A stretch of 64,000 bases of DNA from Brachyhypopomus gauderio (GCF_052324685.1 NW_027507041.1:62001-126000); one strand, 5' to 3'. Positions 1 to 10,502 are shown, numbered from the stretch's first letter. Notes: a model not told the origin generated them from the sequence alone. Program-made: numbers and translations.

Positions 1-535
1 CTCTTTCCTTATTCACTCGCATGCTGAGCACACCCCCTACCCTGAAAATAGTATTGGCACATGACTCTTACAGGTCATCCCTAGTTGATTCAAGCTGTGC
101 TTTTTCTTTTGTAAATTCGCGTGTACACAGCAAGTTGTGTTGCATCCAATTCAATTCTCTCCACTGACCGTTCAGTCAATACCTTGATGGCGTCTGTATT
201 GACACCTCTACTGAGACATCAAGCTGCCTCTTTGGAGCATGTTCGCTCCCAGATCAAATTGCAGTGTCGTGGTGCCAACACAGAATAATGGACCACGTCG
301 GACACTTTTCACTTTTGATTCTTTTTGATTCACTTTTGATGACACGCTTTTGAATACCTGATCACCTGGAATTGGTACCAGCTTGAAGTTAATAGTGAGT
401 AGACTTATGGAGATTCATTTATTTGAATTTTCTACTCAAGCCATTTGCAACTCAGAAGCAATGACACTTGTGCACTCATCATTGAGCTTGAGGAAGTCCA
501 AGGAATTGATCTCTATGTTACTCTCGCTCCTCCGA
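1..535. other. Met-to-Ser spacer (unit 1), no gene
   Basis: This stretch, recurring in every monomer as the ~580 bp between the Met and Ser genes, has no gene that I can see. It holds a short run of about three imperfect 11-bp repeats of the type TTCACTTTTGA at 308-345. Its last ~100 bp (from about 431) are similar to the flank of the decayed Ser relic further right, which marks it as the upstream part of an old duplication. Haplotype-diagnostic sites here include TTCGCTCC versus TTTGCTCC near 220 and GGTGCC versus GGAGCC near 270. Confidence 0.7.
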
Positions 536-617
536 ACTGCGATGGCCTAGAGGTTAAGGCGTTGGACTTGAAATCCAATGGGGTTTCCCCGCGCAGGTTC
601 GACTCCTGCTTGCAGCG
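536..617 (+). tRNA. tRNA-Ser-TGA: tRNA-Ser(TGA), unit 1, form A
   Basis: This is an 82-nt class II tRNA with a long variable arm. The anticodon TGA is at 569-571 in loop CTTGAAA, on stem TTGGA/TCCAA, and decodes UCA. The T-arm is GCAGG/CCTGC and the B box GGTTCGACTCC is perfect; the A box lies in TGGCCTAGAGG. The acceptor stem is ACTGCGA/TTGCAGC with discriminator G. Two bases define form A against form B: A instead of G at position 1, giving an A1:C72 mismatch, and T instead of G at position 13, which can pair with A22. The T13 change falls at a degenerate A-box site, so transcription should survive, but the acceptor end is weaker. The first T-run is 56 nt downstream. Confidence 0.93.
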
Positions 618-638
618 TGAGTGTCTTGTTGGGAGTGT

Positions 639-663
639 GGAAAGAGAGGGTGTGCTCTCTTCC
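639..663 (+). other. Hairpin in the long 3' trailer of tRNA-Ser
   Basis: GGAAAGAGAG can pair with CTCTCTTCC across a 6-nt loop, giving nine pairs with one bulged A. It lies between the Ser gene and its first T-run, so it would be part of the primary transcript's 3' trailer. The stem is unchanged in all 28 units; only the loop varies (G in unit 1, A elsewhere). A role in 3' processing or as a stable trailer fragment is a guess. Confidence 0.5.
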
Positions 664-673
664 TGCTAGCCAG

Positions 674-677
674 TTTT
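674..677 (+). terminator. Probable Pol III terminator for tRNA-Ser
   Basis: TTTT is the first run of four or more T after the Ser gene, 56 nt past its end. This is far for a tRNA gene; the Asp and Met genes of the same unit have theirs within 6-8 nt. It recurs at the same offset in every unit. Confidence 0.6.
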
Positions 678-771
678 AAATATGCTTCTCATGCCATTTG
701 CAACTTTGTGCTGCCAAACTTTAGCAGTCCTAACTGATCCTGAAATAGTCCCAGGAATTGAGTTACAAATG

Positions 772-827
772 GCTGCTTTGTCGTTACAATGTGTTGGCAT
801 GGAAATGCAGTGGGGTCTCTTGCAGCG
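772..827 (+). pseudogene. Decayed tRNA-Ser relic with T-arm lost (one per unit)
   Basis: The segment begins GCTGC and ends TTGCAGCG like the live Ser gene 236 bp upstream. Its middle, GTGTTGGCATGGAAATGCAG followed by TGGGGTCTC, aligns base for base with the anticodon arm and start of the variable arm of the gene. The T-arm, and so the B box, is missing entirely, and the D-arm is short and degraded. The loop would read ATGGAAA with the lower stem unpaired. The 5' flank matches too: CCATTTGCAACT and the block CCAGGAATTGAG match CCATTTGCAACT and CCAAGGAATTGAT upstream of the live gene, 54-55 bp apart in both. It recurs at starts 2749, 4726, 6704, 8680, 10657, 12634, 14611, 16587, 18564, 20542, 22521, 24498, 26475, 28452, 30429, 32406, 34383, 36360, 38337, 40314, 42291, 44268, 46244, 48220, 50196, 52173 and 54150. 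Confidence 0.75.
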
Positions 828-1011
828 TAGAGGATTAACTTGCCTCTCTAATGTGATTTGTGATGAGACCTTATGCCACCAGTGGGGAGAGCTTGCACTC
901 ACAGGTGCTTCATCCAAAGATCTTCATGCAACATAGCGATGTCTTGTTTCAGGTAAAAGAAAAAGTGCCACATTCTTTCATGGCTGGTCACTGGTTGCTC
1001 CGCCTTGCGCT

Positions 1012-1015
1012 AAAA
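1012..1015 (-). terminator. Pol III terminator for tRNA-Asp
   Basis: AAAA on + is TTTT on the Asp strand, 6 nt past the 3' end of the tRNA. The same spacing holds in all units. Confidence 0.85.
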
Positions 1016-1021
1016 GAGGGT

Positions 1022-1093
1022 CTCCCCGTCGGGGAATCGAACCCCGGTCTTCCGCGTGACAGGCGGAGATACTATCCACTATACTAACGAGGA
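1022..1093 (-). tRNA. tRNA-Asp-GTC: tRNA-Asp(GTC), unit 1, form C (canonical)
   Basis: This 72-nt gene lies on the minus strand. The acceptor TCCTCGT/ACGGGGA has the U4:G69 wobble that I recall from vertebrate tRNA-Asp, and the discriminator is G73. The anticodon stem is TCCGC/GCGGA around loop CTGTCAC, anticodon GTC at 34-36 and C38 present (the site of DNMT2 methylation in the family). The T-arm is CGGGG/CCCCG with B box GGTTCGATTCC; the A box is TTAGTATAGTGG. G34, U35, C36 and G73, the main AspRS identity bases, are all present. It is transcribed toward the Ser gene of the same unit. Confidence 0.96.
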
Positions 1094-1856
1094 CACGTGC
1101 TGTGTCTTGCAGTGATGCTGAGTCAGGTGACGTGCACTTGTCCCCTTGATTTTAAAGTACTCTGAATCATTGTGCCTGCAAGGAGGTGGTAAAAAGAACA
1201 CATTGTGGTGATATTGACTCACTGTTGCCATTCCTCTTTTACCATCGTCAGTTTGTGGACTTATGATAGGAAAAACTCAAAGAATCTTGGTGACCTACAG
1301 GTTTGATTCATCTGCCTTCCTAGTTAAGTCATGCAAACCATTTGCTGCAAAATTGGCTTTAGCTACATTGGCAATTCATTTTGTCTTTGTATTCCAGTGC
1401 ATTGTACCGAACTGCAATATCCATCTTAGATCAACTGAGATTTTGCATTTCTCTCTTTCCCACATGCAAGTTCTGAATTTCTTGGCACACATTACTGCTT
1501 TGCATCTACTAAAAGCACTCCAGAGAAAGCTTCACTTCATACCTTCATGAGGTAGGTGTCGTTTGTACTTGTATTTTGGTGGTATTTTTGTTTTTTTTTT
1601 TGTTTGTGTGCGTTGTTTGTCTACTCTTGGAACATCCTGTGATTGGTTAGGGTAGGATTAGAGTTTAATTACGTTGGCCTCAGATTCTGGTTAATTCCAG
1701 GCTTCTTGTGCTAACCTTGTTGTTTGTTAGCTGTTGTTGGCAGTAATTAGTTGCTGCAGGTGCACTTGCCGCCATGCTCCAAGGAGTGAATTGGGGGCGG
1801 ATACATTTTTTCTCCAGCTTTGTTAGTTCTTCCTCAGCCTCGCTTCTTCTTTCCTA
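1094..1856. other. Asp-to-Met spacer (unit 1), no functional gene
   Basis: No coding or RNA gene is convincing here. The stretch contains an old probable Ser relic near 1411, a length-variable T-run around 1590, and TGATTGG (an inverted CCAAT motif) near 1640, whose role is unknown. It is the longest gene-free part of the monomer and is as well conserved between units as the tRNA genes, which points to homogenisation rather than selection on it. Confidence 0.6.
1411..1488 (+). pseudogene. Possible older tRNA-Ser relic (one per unit, +875 from the Ser start)
   Basis: ACCGAACTGCAAT resembles the start of the form A Ser gene (CCGAACTGCGAT). About 45 bp on, TTTCCC followed by GCAAGTTC and then CTTGGCAC follows the order of the gene's variable arm, T-arm and 3' acceptor. 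Upstream, CCATTTGCTGCAAAA and CTTTAGC parallel the flank of the clearer relic at 772 (CCATTTGCAACT, GCTGCCAAACTTTAGC). The anticodon arm is not recognisable. This is a by-eye alignment and could be partly chance. Confidence 0.4.
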
Positions 1857-1929
1857 GCCTCGTTAGCGCAGTAGGTAGCGCGTCAGTCTCATAATCTGAA
1901 GGTCGTGAGTTCGACCCTCACACGGGGCA
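1857..1929 (+). tRNA. tRNA-Met-CAT: tRNA-Met(CAT), elongator, unit 1
   Basis: This 73-nt gene starts GCCTCGTTAGCGC and ends CACGGGGCA. The anticodon CAT is in loop CTCATAA on stem TCAGT/TCTGA (T·T at the closing pair, as in vertebrate elongator Met). The D-stem is GCGC/GCGC, the A box TAGCGCAGTAGG and the B box GTTCGACCC in GAGTTCGACCCTC. The body is the elongator type; the initiator begins AGCAGAGTGG in vertebrates, as I recall. It lies upstream of the next unit's Ser gene on the same strand. Confidence 0.96.
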
Positions 1930-1937
1930 GCAAAAGC

Positions 1938-1942
1938 TTTTT
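1938..1942 (+). terminator. Pol III terminator for tRNA-Met
   Basis: TTTTT lies 8 nt after the Met gene. The trailer reads AAAAGCTTTTT in some units (a small self-complementary stretch) and AGAAGCTTTTT in others. Confidence 0.88.
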
Positions 1943-2512
1943 GAAAAGATTGACGAGCCCCCAAAAGATGCTCAAACGCTCTTTCCTTATTCACTCGCAT
2001 GCTGAGCACACCCCCTACCTGAAAATAGTATTGGCACATGACTCTTACAGGTCATCCCTAGTTGATTCAAGCTGTGCTTTTTCTTTTGTAAATTCGCGTG
2101 TACACAGCAAGTTGTGTTGCATCCAATTCAATTCTCTCCACTGACCGTTCAGTCAATACCTTGATGGCGTCTGTATTGACACCTCTACTGAGACATCAAG
2201 CTGCCTCTTTGGAGCATGTTCGCTCCCAGATCAAATTGCAGTGTCGTGGTGCCAACACAGAATAATGGACCACGTCGGACACTTTTCACTTTTGATTCTT
2301 TTTGATTCACTTTTGATGACACGCTTTTGAATACCTGATCACCTGGAATTGGTACCAGCTTGAAGTTAATAGTGAGTAGACTTATGGAGATTCATTTATT
2401 TGAATTTTCTACTCAAGCCATTTGCAACTCAGAAGCAATGACACTTGTGCACTCATCATTGAGCTTGAGGAAGTCCAAGGAATTGATCTCTATGTTACTC
2501 TCGCTCCTCCGA

Positions 2513-2594
2513 ACTGCGATGGCCTAGAGGTTAAGGCGTTGGACTTGAAATCCAATGGGGTTTCCCCGCGCAGGTTCGACTCCTGCTTGCAGCG
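2513..2594 (+). tRNA. tRNA-Ser-TGA: tRNA-Ser(TGA), unit 2, form A
   Basis: Identical in body to the unit 1 copy, with A1:C72 and T13. Confidence 0.92.
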
Positions 2595-2998
2595 TGAGTG
2601 TCTTGTTGGGAGTGTGGAAAGAGAGAGTGTGCTCTCTTCCTGCTAGCCAGTTTTAAATATGCTTCTCATGCCATTTGCAACTTTGTGCTGCCAAACTTTA
2701 GCAGTCCTAACTGATCCTGAAATAGTCCCAGGAATTGAGTTACAAATGGCTGCTTTGTCGTTACAATGTGTTGGCATGGAAATGCAGTGGGGTCTCTTGC
2801 AGCGTAGAGGATTAACTTGCCTCTCTAATGTGATTTGTGATGAGACCTTATGCCACCAGTGGGGAGAGCTTGCACTCACAGGTGCTTCATCCAAAGATCT
2901 TCATGCAACATAGCGATGTCTTGTTTCAGGTAAAAGAAAAAGTGCCACATTCTTTCATGGCTGGTCACTGGTTGCTCCGCCTTGCGCTAAAAGAGGGT

Positions 2999-3070
2999 CT
3001 CCCCGTCTGGGAATCGAACCCCGGTCTTCCGCGTGACAGGCGGAGATACTATCCACTATACTAACGAGGA
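2999..3070 (-). tRNA. tRNA-Asp-GTC: tRNA-Asp(GTC), unit 2, form M
   Basis: Anticodon GTC. Form M has A instead of C at position 64 (CCCGTCTGGG on +), which breaks the G50:C64 pair of the T-stem. The B box itself is intact, so the gene should still be transcribed, but with a four-pair T-stem. Confidence 0.92.
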
Positions 3071-3833
3071 CACGTGCTGTGTCTTGCAGTGATGCTGAGT
3101 CAGGTGACGTGCACTTGTCCCCTTGATTTTAAAGTACTCTGAATCATTGTGCCTGCAAGGAGGTGGTAAAAAGAACACATTGTGGTGATATTGACTCACT
3201 GTTGCCATTCCTCTTTTACCATCGTCAGTTTGTGGACTTATGATAGGAAAAACTCAAAGAATCTTGGTGACCTACAGGTTTGATTCATCTGCCTTCCTAG
3301 TTAAGTCATGCAAACCATTTGCTGCAAAATTGGCTTTAGCTACATTGGCAATTCATTTTGTCTTTGTATTCCAGTGCATTGTACCGAACTGCAATATCCA
3401 TCTTAGATCAACTGAGATTTTGCATTTCTCTCTTTCCCACATGCAAGTTCTGAATTTCTTGGCACACATTACTGCTTTGCATCTACTAAAAGCACTCCAG
3501 AGAAAGCTTCACTTCATACCTTCATGAGGTAGGTGTCGTTTGTACTTGTATTTTGGTGGTATTTTTGTTTTTTTTTTTGTTTGTGTGCGTTGTTTGTCTA
3601 CTCTTGGAACATCCTGTGATTGGTTAGGGTAGGATTAGAGTTTAATTACGTTGGCCTCAGATTCTGGTTAATTCCAGGCTTCTTGTGCTAACCTTGTTGT
3701 TTGTTAGCTGTTGTTGGCAGTAATTAGTTGCTGCAGGTGCACTTGCCGCCATGCTCCAAGGAGTGAATTGGGGGCGGATACATTTTTTCTCCAGCTTTGT
3801 TAGTTCTTCCTCAGCCTCGCTTCTTCTTTCCTA

Positions 3834-3906
3834 GCCTCGTTAGCGCAGTAGGTAGCGCGTCAGTCTCATAATCTGAAGGTCGTGAGTTCGACCCTCACAC
3901 GGGGCA
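3834..3906 (+). tRNA. tRNA-Met-CAT: tRNA-Met(CAT), unit 2
   Basis: Body identical to unit 1. Confidence 0.95.
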
Positions 3907-4489
3907 GCAAAAGCTTTTTGAAAAGATTGACGAGCCCCCAAAAGATGCTCAAACGCTCTTTCCTTATTCACTCGCATGCTGAGCACACCCCCTACCTGAA
4001 AATAGTATTGGCACATGACTCTTACAGGTCATCCCTAGTTGATTCAAGCTGTGCTTTTTCTTTTGTAAATTCGCGTGTACACAGCAAGTTGTGTTGCATC
4101 CAATTCAATTCTCTCCACTGACCGTTCAGTCAATACCTTGATGGCGTCTGTATTGACACCTCTACTGAGACATCAAGCTGCCTCTTTGGAGCATGTTCGC
4201 TCCCAGATCAAATTGCAGTGTCGTGGTGCCAACACAGAATAATGGACCACGTCGGACACTTTTCACTTTTGATTCTTTTTGATTCACTTTTGATGACACG
4301 CTTTTGAATACCTGATCACCTGGAATTGGTACCAGCTTGAAGTTAATAGTGAGTAGACTTATGGAGATTCATTTATTTGAATTTTCTACTCAAGCCATTT
4401 GCAACTCAGAAGCAATGACACTTGTGCACTCATCATTGAGCTTGAGGAAGTCCAAGGAATTGATCTCTATGTTACTCTCGCTCCTCCGA

Positions 4490-4571
4490 ACTGCGATGGC
4501 CTAGAGGTTAAGGCGTTGGACTTGAAATCCAATGGGGTTTCCCCGCGCAGGTTCGACTCCTGCTTGCAGCG
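4490..4571 (+). tRNA. tRNA-Ser-TGA: tRNA-Ser(TGA), unit 3, form A
   Basis: Form A body; the relic after it has the CTTCGTCG variant shared with units 6 and most form B units. Confidence 0.92.
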
Positions 4572-4975
4572 TGAGTGTCTTGTTGGGAGTGTGGAAAGAG
4601 AGAGTGTGCTCTCTTCCTGCTAGCCAGTTTTAAATATGCTTCTCATGCCATTTGCAACTTTGTGCTGCCAAACTTTAGCAGTCCTAACTGATCCTGAAAT
4701 AGTCCCAGGAATTGAGTTACAAATGGCTGCTTCGTCGTTACAATGTGTTGGCATGGAAATGCAGTGGGGTCTCTTGCAGCGTAGAGGATTAACTTGCCTC
4801 TCTAATGTGATTTGTGATGAGACCTTATGCCACCAGTGGGGAGAGCTTGCACTCACAGGTGCTTCATCCAAAGATCTTCATGCAACATAGCGATGTCTTG
4901 TTTCAGGTAAAAGAAAAAGTGCCACATTCTTTCATGGCTGGTCACTGGTTGCTCCGCCTTGCGCTAAAAGAGGGT

Positions 4976-5047
4976 CTCCCCGTCTGGGAATCGAACCCCG
5001 GTCTTCCGCGTGACAGGCGGAGATACTATCCACTATACTAACGAGGA
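4976..5047 (-). tRNA. tRNA-Asp-GTC: tRNA-Asp(GTC), unit 3, form M
   Basis: GTC anticodon, G50:A64 mismatch. Confidence 0.92.
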
Positions 5048-5810
5048 CACGTGCTGTGTCTTGCAGTGATGCTGAGTCAGGTGACGTGCACTTGTCCCCT
5101 TGATTTTAAAGTACTCTGAATCATTGTGCCTGCAAGGAGGTGGTAAAAAGAACACATTGTGGTGATATTGACTCACTGTTGCCATTCCTCTTTTACCATC
5201 GTCAGTTTGTGGACTTATGATAGGAAAAACTCAAAGAATCTTGGTGACCTACAGGTTTGATTCATCTGCCTTCCTAGTTAAGTCATGCAAACCATTTGCT
5301 GCAAAATTGGCTTTAGCTACATTGGCAATTCATTTTGTCTTTGTATTCCAGTGCATTGTACCGAACTGCAATATCCATCTTAGATCAACTGAGATTTTGC
5401 ATTTCTCTCTTTCCCACATGCAAGTTCTGAATTTCTTGGCACACATTACTGCTTTGCATCTACTAAAAGCACTCCAGAGAAAGCTTCACTTCATACCTTC
5501 ATGAGGTAGGTGTCGTTTGTACTTGTATTTTGGTGGTATTTTTGTTTTTTTTTTTGTTTGTGTGCGTTGTTTGTCTACTCTTGGAACATCCTGTGATTGG
5601 TTAGGGTAGGATTAGAGTTTAATTACGTTGGCCTCAGATTCTGGTTAATTCCAGGCTTCTTGTGCTAACCTTGTTGTTTGTTAGCTGTTGTTGGCAGTAA
5701 TTAGTTGCTGCAGGTGCACTTGCCGCCATGCTCCAAGGAGTGAATTGGGGGCGGATACATTTTTTCTCCAGCTTTGTTAGTTCTTCCTCAGCCTCGCTTC
5801 TTCTTTCCTA

Positions 5811-5883
5811 GCCTCGTTAGCGCAGTAGGTAGCGCGTCAGTCTCATAATCTGAAGGTCGTGAGTTCGACCCTCACACGGGGCA
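5811..5883 (+). tRNA. tRNA-Met-CAT: tRNA-Met(CAT), unit 3
   Basis: Standard body; followed about 90 bp on by the one-base C insertion (CTACCCTG). Confidence 0.95.
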
Positions 5884-6467
5884 GCAGAAGCTTTTTGAAA
5901 AGATTGACGAGCCCCCAAAAGATGCTCAAACGCTCTTTCCTTATTCACTCGCATGCTGAGCACACCCCCTACCCTGAAAATAGTATTGGCACATGACTCT
6001 TACAGGTCATCCCTAGTTGATTCAAGCTGTGCTTTTTCTTTTGTAAATTCGCGTGTACACAGCAAGTTGTGTTGCATCCAATTCAATTCTCTCCACTGAC
6101 CGTTCAGTCAATACCTTGATGGCGTCTGTATTGACACCTCTACTGAGACATCAAGCTGCCTCTTTGGAGCATGTTTGCTCCCAGATCAAACTGCAGTGTC
6201 GTGGTGCCAACACAGAATAATGGACCACGTCGGACACTTTTCACTTTTGATTCTTTTTGATTCACTTTTGATGACACGCTTTTGAATACCTGATCACCTG
6301 GAATTGGTACCAGCTTGAAGTTAATAGTGAGTAGACTTATGGAGATTCATTTATTTGAATTTTCTTCTCAAGCCATTTGCAACTCAGAAGCAATGACACT
6401 TGTGCACTCATCATTGAGCTTGAGGAAGTCCAAGGAATTGATCTCTATGTTACTCTCGCTCCGCCGA

Positions 6468-6549
6468 GCTGCGATGGCCGAGAGGTTAAGGCGTTGGACT
6501 TGAAATCCAATGGGGTTTCCCCGCGCAGGTTCGACTCCTGCTTGCAGCG
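6468..6549 (+). tRNA. tRNA-Ser-TGA: tRNA-Ser(TGA), unit 4, form B
   Basis: First form B copy: G1 pairs with C72 and position 13 is G, so the acceptor GCTGCGA/TTGCAGC has seven pairs (one G:T). This is the better-formed version and likely ancestral. Confidence 0.96.
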
Positions 6550-6953
6550 TGAGTGTCTTGTTGGGCGTGTGGAAAGAGAGAGTGTGCTCTCTTCCTGCTA
6601 GCCAGTTTTAAATATGCTTCTCATGCCATTTGCAACTTTGTGCTGCCAAACTTTAGCAGTCCTAACTGATCCTGAAATAGTCCCAGGAATTGAGTTACAA
6701 ATGGCTGCTTTGTCGTTACAATGTGTTGGCATGGAAATGCAGTGGGGTCTCTTGCAGCGTAGAGGATTAACTTGCCTCTCTAATGTGATTTGTGATGAGA
6801 CCTTATGCCACCAGTGGGGAGAGCTTGCACTCACAGGTGCTTCATCCAAAGATCTTCATGCAACATAGCGATGTCTTGTTTCAGGTAAAAGAAAAAGTGC
6901 CACATTCTTTCATGGCTGGTCACTGGTTGCTCCGCCTTGCGCTAAAAGAGGGT

Positions 6954-7025
6954 CTCCCCGTCGGGGAATCGAACCCCGGTCTTCCGCGTGACAGGCGGAG
7001 ATACTATCCACTATACTAACGAGGA
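6954..7025 (-). tRNA. tRNA-Asp-GTC: tRNA-Asp(GTC), unit 4, form C
   Basis: Canonical body with intact CGGGG/CCCCG T-stem. Confidence 0.96.
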
Positions 7026-7787
7026 CACGTGCTGTGTCTTGCAGTGATGCTGAGTCAGGTGACGTGCACTTGTCCCCTTGATTTTAAAGTACTCTGAATC
7101 ATTGTGCCTGCAAGGAGGTGGTAAAAAGAACACATTGTGGTGATATTGACTCACTGTTGCCATTCCTCTTTTACCATCGTCAGTTTGTGGACTTATGATA
7201 GGAAAAACTCAAAGAATCTTGGTGACCTACAGGTTTGATTCATCTGCCTTCCTAGTTAAGTCATGCAAACCATTTGCTGCAAAATTGGCTTTAGCTACAT
7301 TGGCAATTCATTTTGTCTTTGTATTCCAGTGCATTGTACCGAACTGCAATATCCATCTTAGATCAACTGAGATTTTGCATTTCTCTCTTTCCCACATGCA
7401 AGTTCTGAATTTCTTGGCACACATTACTGCTTTGCATCTACTAAAAGCACTCCAGAGAAAGCTTCACTTCATACCTTCATGAGGTAGGTGTCGTTTGTAC
7501 TTGTATTTTGGTGGTATTTTTGTTTTTTTTTTGTTTGTGTGCGTTGTTTGTCTACTCTTGGAACATCCTGTGATTGGTTAGGGTAGGATTAGAGTTTAAT
7601 TACGTTGGCCTCAGATTCTGGTTAATTCCAGGCTTCTTGTGCTAACCTTGTTGTTTGTTAGCTGTTGTTGGCAGTAATTAGTTGCTGCAGGTGCACTTGC
7701 CGCCATGCTCCAAGGAGTGAATTGGGGGCGGATACATTTTTTCTCCAGCTTTGTTAGTTCTTCCTCAGCCTCGCTTCTTCTTTCCTA

Positions 7788-7860
7788 GCCTCGTTAGCGC
7801 AGTAGGTAGCGCGTCAGTCTCATAATCTGAAGGTCGTGAGTTCGACCCTCACACGGGGTA
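7788..7860 (+). tRNA. tRNA-Met-CAT: tRNA-Met(CAT), unit 4, T72 variant
   Basis: The 3' end reads GGGGTA, giving a G1:U72 wobble in place of G1:C72. Shared only with unit 23. Confidence 0.92.
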
Positions 7861-8443
7861 GCAGAAGCTTTTTGAAAAGATTGACGAGCCCCCAAAAGAT
7901 GCTCAAACGCTCTTTCCTTATTCACTCGCATGCTGAGCACACCCCCTACCTGAAAATAGTATTGGCACATGACTCTTACAGGTCATCCCTAGTTGATTCA
8001 AGCTGTGCTTTTTCTTTTGTAAATTCGCGTGTACACAGCAAGTTGTGTTGCATCCAATTCAATTCTCTCCACTGACCGTTCAGTCAATACCTTGATGGCG
8101 TCTGTATTGACACCTCTACTGAGACATCAAGCTGCCTCTTTGGAGCATGTTCGCTCCCAGATCAAACTGCAGTGTCGTGGTGCCAACACAGAATAATGGA
8201 CCACGTCGGACACTTTTCACTTTTGATTCTTTTTGATTCACTTTTGATGACACGCTTTTGAATACCTGATCACCTGGAATTGGTACCAGCTTGAAGTTAA
8301 TAGTGAGTAGACTTATGGAGATTCATTTATTTGAATTTTCTACTCAAGCCATTTGCAACTCAGAAGCAATGACACTTGTGCACTCATCATTGAGCTTGAG
8401 GAAGTCCAAGGAATTGATCTCTATGTTACTCTCGCTCCTCCGA

Positions 8444-8525
8444 ACTGCGATGGCCTAGAGGTTAAGGCGTTGGACTTGAAATCCAATGGGGTTTCCCCGC
8501 GCAGGTTCGACTCCTGCTTGCAGCG
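8444..8525 (+). tRNA. tRNA-Ser-TGA: tRNA-Ser(TGA), unit 5, form A
   Basis: Form A Ser followed by a form C Asp, a combination seen otherwise only in unit 1. Confidence 0.92.
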
Positions 8526-8929
8526 TGAGTGTCTTGTTGGGAGTGTGGAAAGAGAGAGTGTGCTCTCTTCCTGCTAGCCAGTTTTAAATATGCTTCTCAT
8601 GCCATTTGCAACTTTGTGCTGCCAAACTTTAGCAGTCCTAACTGATCCTGAAATAGTCCCAGGAATTGAGTTACAAATGGCTGCTTTGTCGTTACAATGT
8701 GTTGGCATGGAAATGCAGTGGGGTCTCTTGCAGCGTAGAGGATTAACTTGCCTCTCTAATGTGATTTGTGATGAGACCTTATGCCACCAGTGGGGAGAGC
8801 TTGCACTCACAGGTGCTTCATCCAAAGATCTTCATGCAACATAGCGATGTCTTGTTTCAGGTAAAAGAAAAAGTGCCACATTCTTTCATGGCTGGTCACT
8901 GGTTGCTCCGCCTTGCGCTAAAAGAGGGT

Positions 8930-9001
8930 CTCCCCGTCGGGGAATCGAACCCCGGTCTTCCGCGTGACAGGCGGAGATACTATCCACTATACTAACGAGG
9001 A
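8930..9001 (-). tRNA. tRNA-Asp-GTC: tRNA-Asp(GTC), unit 5, form C
   Basis: Canonical body. Confidence 0.96.
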
Positions 9002-9764
9002 CACGTGCTGTGTCTTGCAGTGATGCTGAGTCAGGTGACGTGCACTTGTCCCCTTGATTTTAAAGTACTCTGAATCATTGTGCCTGCAAGGAGGTGGTAA
9101 AAAGAACACATTGTGGTGATATTGACTCACTGTTGCCATTCCTCTTTTACCATCGTCAGTTTGTGGACTTATGATAGGAAAAACTCAAAGAATCTTGGTG
9201 ACCTACAGGTTTGATTCATCTGCCTTCCTAGTTAAGTCATGCAAACCATTTGCTGCAAAATTGGCTTTAGCTACATTGGCAATTCATTTTGTCTTTGTAT
9301 TCCAGTGCATTGTACCGAACTGCAATATCCATCTTAGATCAACTGAGATTTTGCATTTCTCTCTTTCCCACATGCAAGTTCTGAATTTCTTGGCACACAT
9401 TACTGCTTTGCATCTACTAAAAGCACTCCAGAGAAAGCTTCACTTCATACCTTCATGAGGTAGGTGTCGTTTGTACTTGTATTTTGGTGGTATTTTTGTT
9501 TTTTTTTTTGTTTGTGTGCGTTGTTTGTCTACTCTTGGAACATCCTGTGATTGGTTAGGGTAGGATTAGAGTTTAATTACGTTGGCCTCAGATTCTGGTT
9601 AATTCCAGGCTTCTTGTGCTAACCTTGTTGTTTGTTAGCTGTTGTTGGCAGTAATTAGTTGCTGCAGGTGCACTTGCCGCCATGCTCCAAGGAGTGAATT
9701 GGGGGCGGATACATTTTTTCTCCAGCTTTGTTAGTTCTTCCTCAGCCTCGCTTCTTCTTTCCTA

Positions 9765-9837
9765 GCCTCGTTAGCGCAGTAGGTAGCGCGTCAGTCTCAT
9801 AATCTGAAGGTCGTGAGTTCGACCCTCACACGGGGCA
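9765..9837 (+). tRNA. tRNA-Met-CAT: tRNA-Met(CAT), unit 5
   Basis: Standard body, AAAAGCTTTTT trailer. Confidence 0.95.
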
Positions 9838-10420
9838 GCAAAAGCTTTTTGAAAAGATTGACGAGCCCCCAAAAGATGCTCAAACGCTCTTTCCTTATTC
9901 ACTCGCATGCTGAGCACACCCCCTACCTGAAAATAGTATTGGCACATGACTCTTACAGGTCATCCCTAGTTGATTCAAGCTGTGCTTTTTCTTTTGTAAA
10001 TTCGCGTGTACACAGCAAGTTGTGTTGCATCCAATTCAATTCTCTCCACTGACCGTTCAGTCAATACCTTGATGGCGTCTGTATTGACACCTCTACTGAG
10101 ACATCAAGCTGCCTCTTTGGAGCATGTTCGCTCCCAGATCAAATTGCAGTGTCGTGGTGCCAACACAGAATAATGGACCACGTCGGACACTTTTCACTTT
10201 TGATTCTTTTTGATTCACTTTTGATGACACGCTTTTGAATACCTGATCACCTGGAATTGGTACCAGCTTGAAGTTAATAGTGAGTAGACTTATGGAGATT
10301 CATTTATTTGAATTTTCTACTCAAGCCATTTGCAACTCAGAAGCAATGACACTTGTGCACTCATCATTGAGCTTGAGGAAGTCCAAGGAATTGATCTCTA
10401 TGTTACTCTCGCTCCTCCGA

Positions 10421-10502
10421 ACTGCGATGGCCTAGAGGTTAAGGCGTTGGACTTGAAATCCAATGGGGTTTCCCCGCGCAGGTTCGACTCCTGCTTGCAG
10501 CG
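10421..10502 (+). tRNA. tRNA-Ser-TGA: tRNA-Ser(TGA), unit 6, form A
   Basis: Form A body. Confidence 0.92.

Noticed and set aside
772-827. Functional tRNA-Ser(GGA) suggested by loop ATGGAAA
   Set aside because: The T-arm is absent and the anticodon stem is unpaired near the loop; it cannot make a normal tRNA.
1295-1320. B-box-like GGTTTGATTC in the spacer
   Set aside because: It lacks the final CC and the C56 position, and has no A box or foldable stem upstream.
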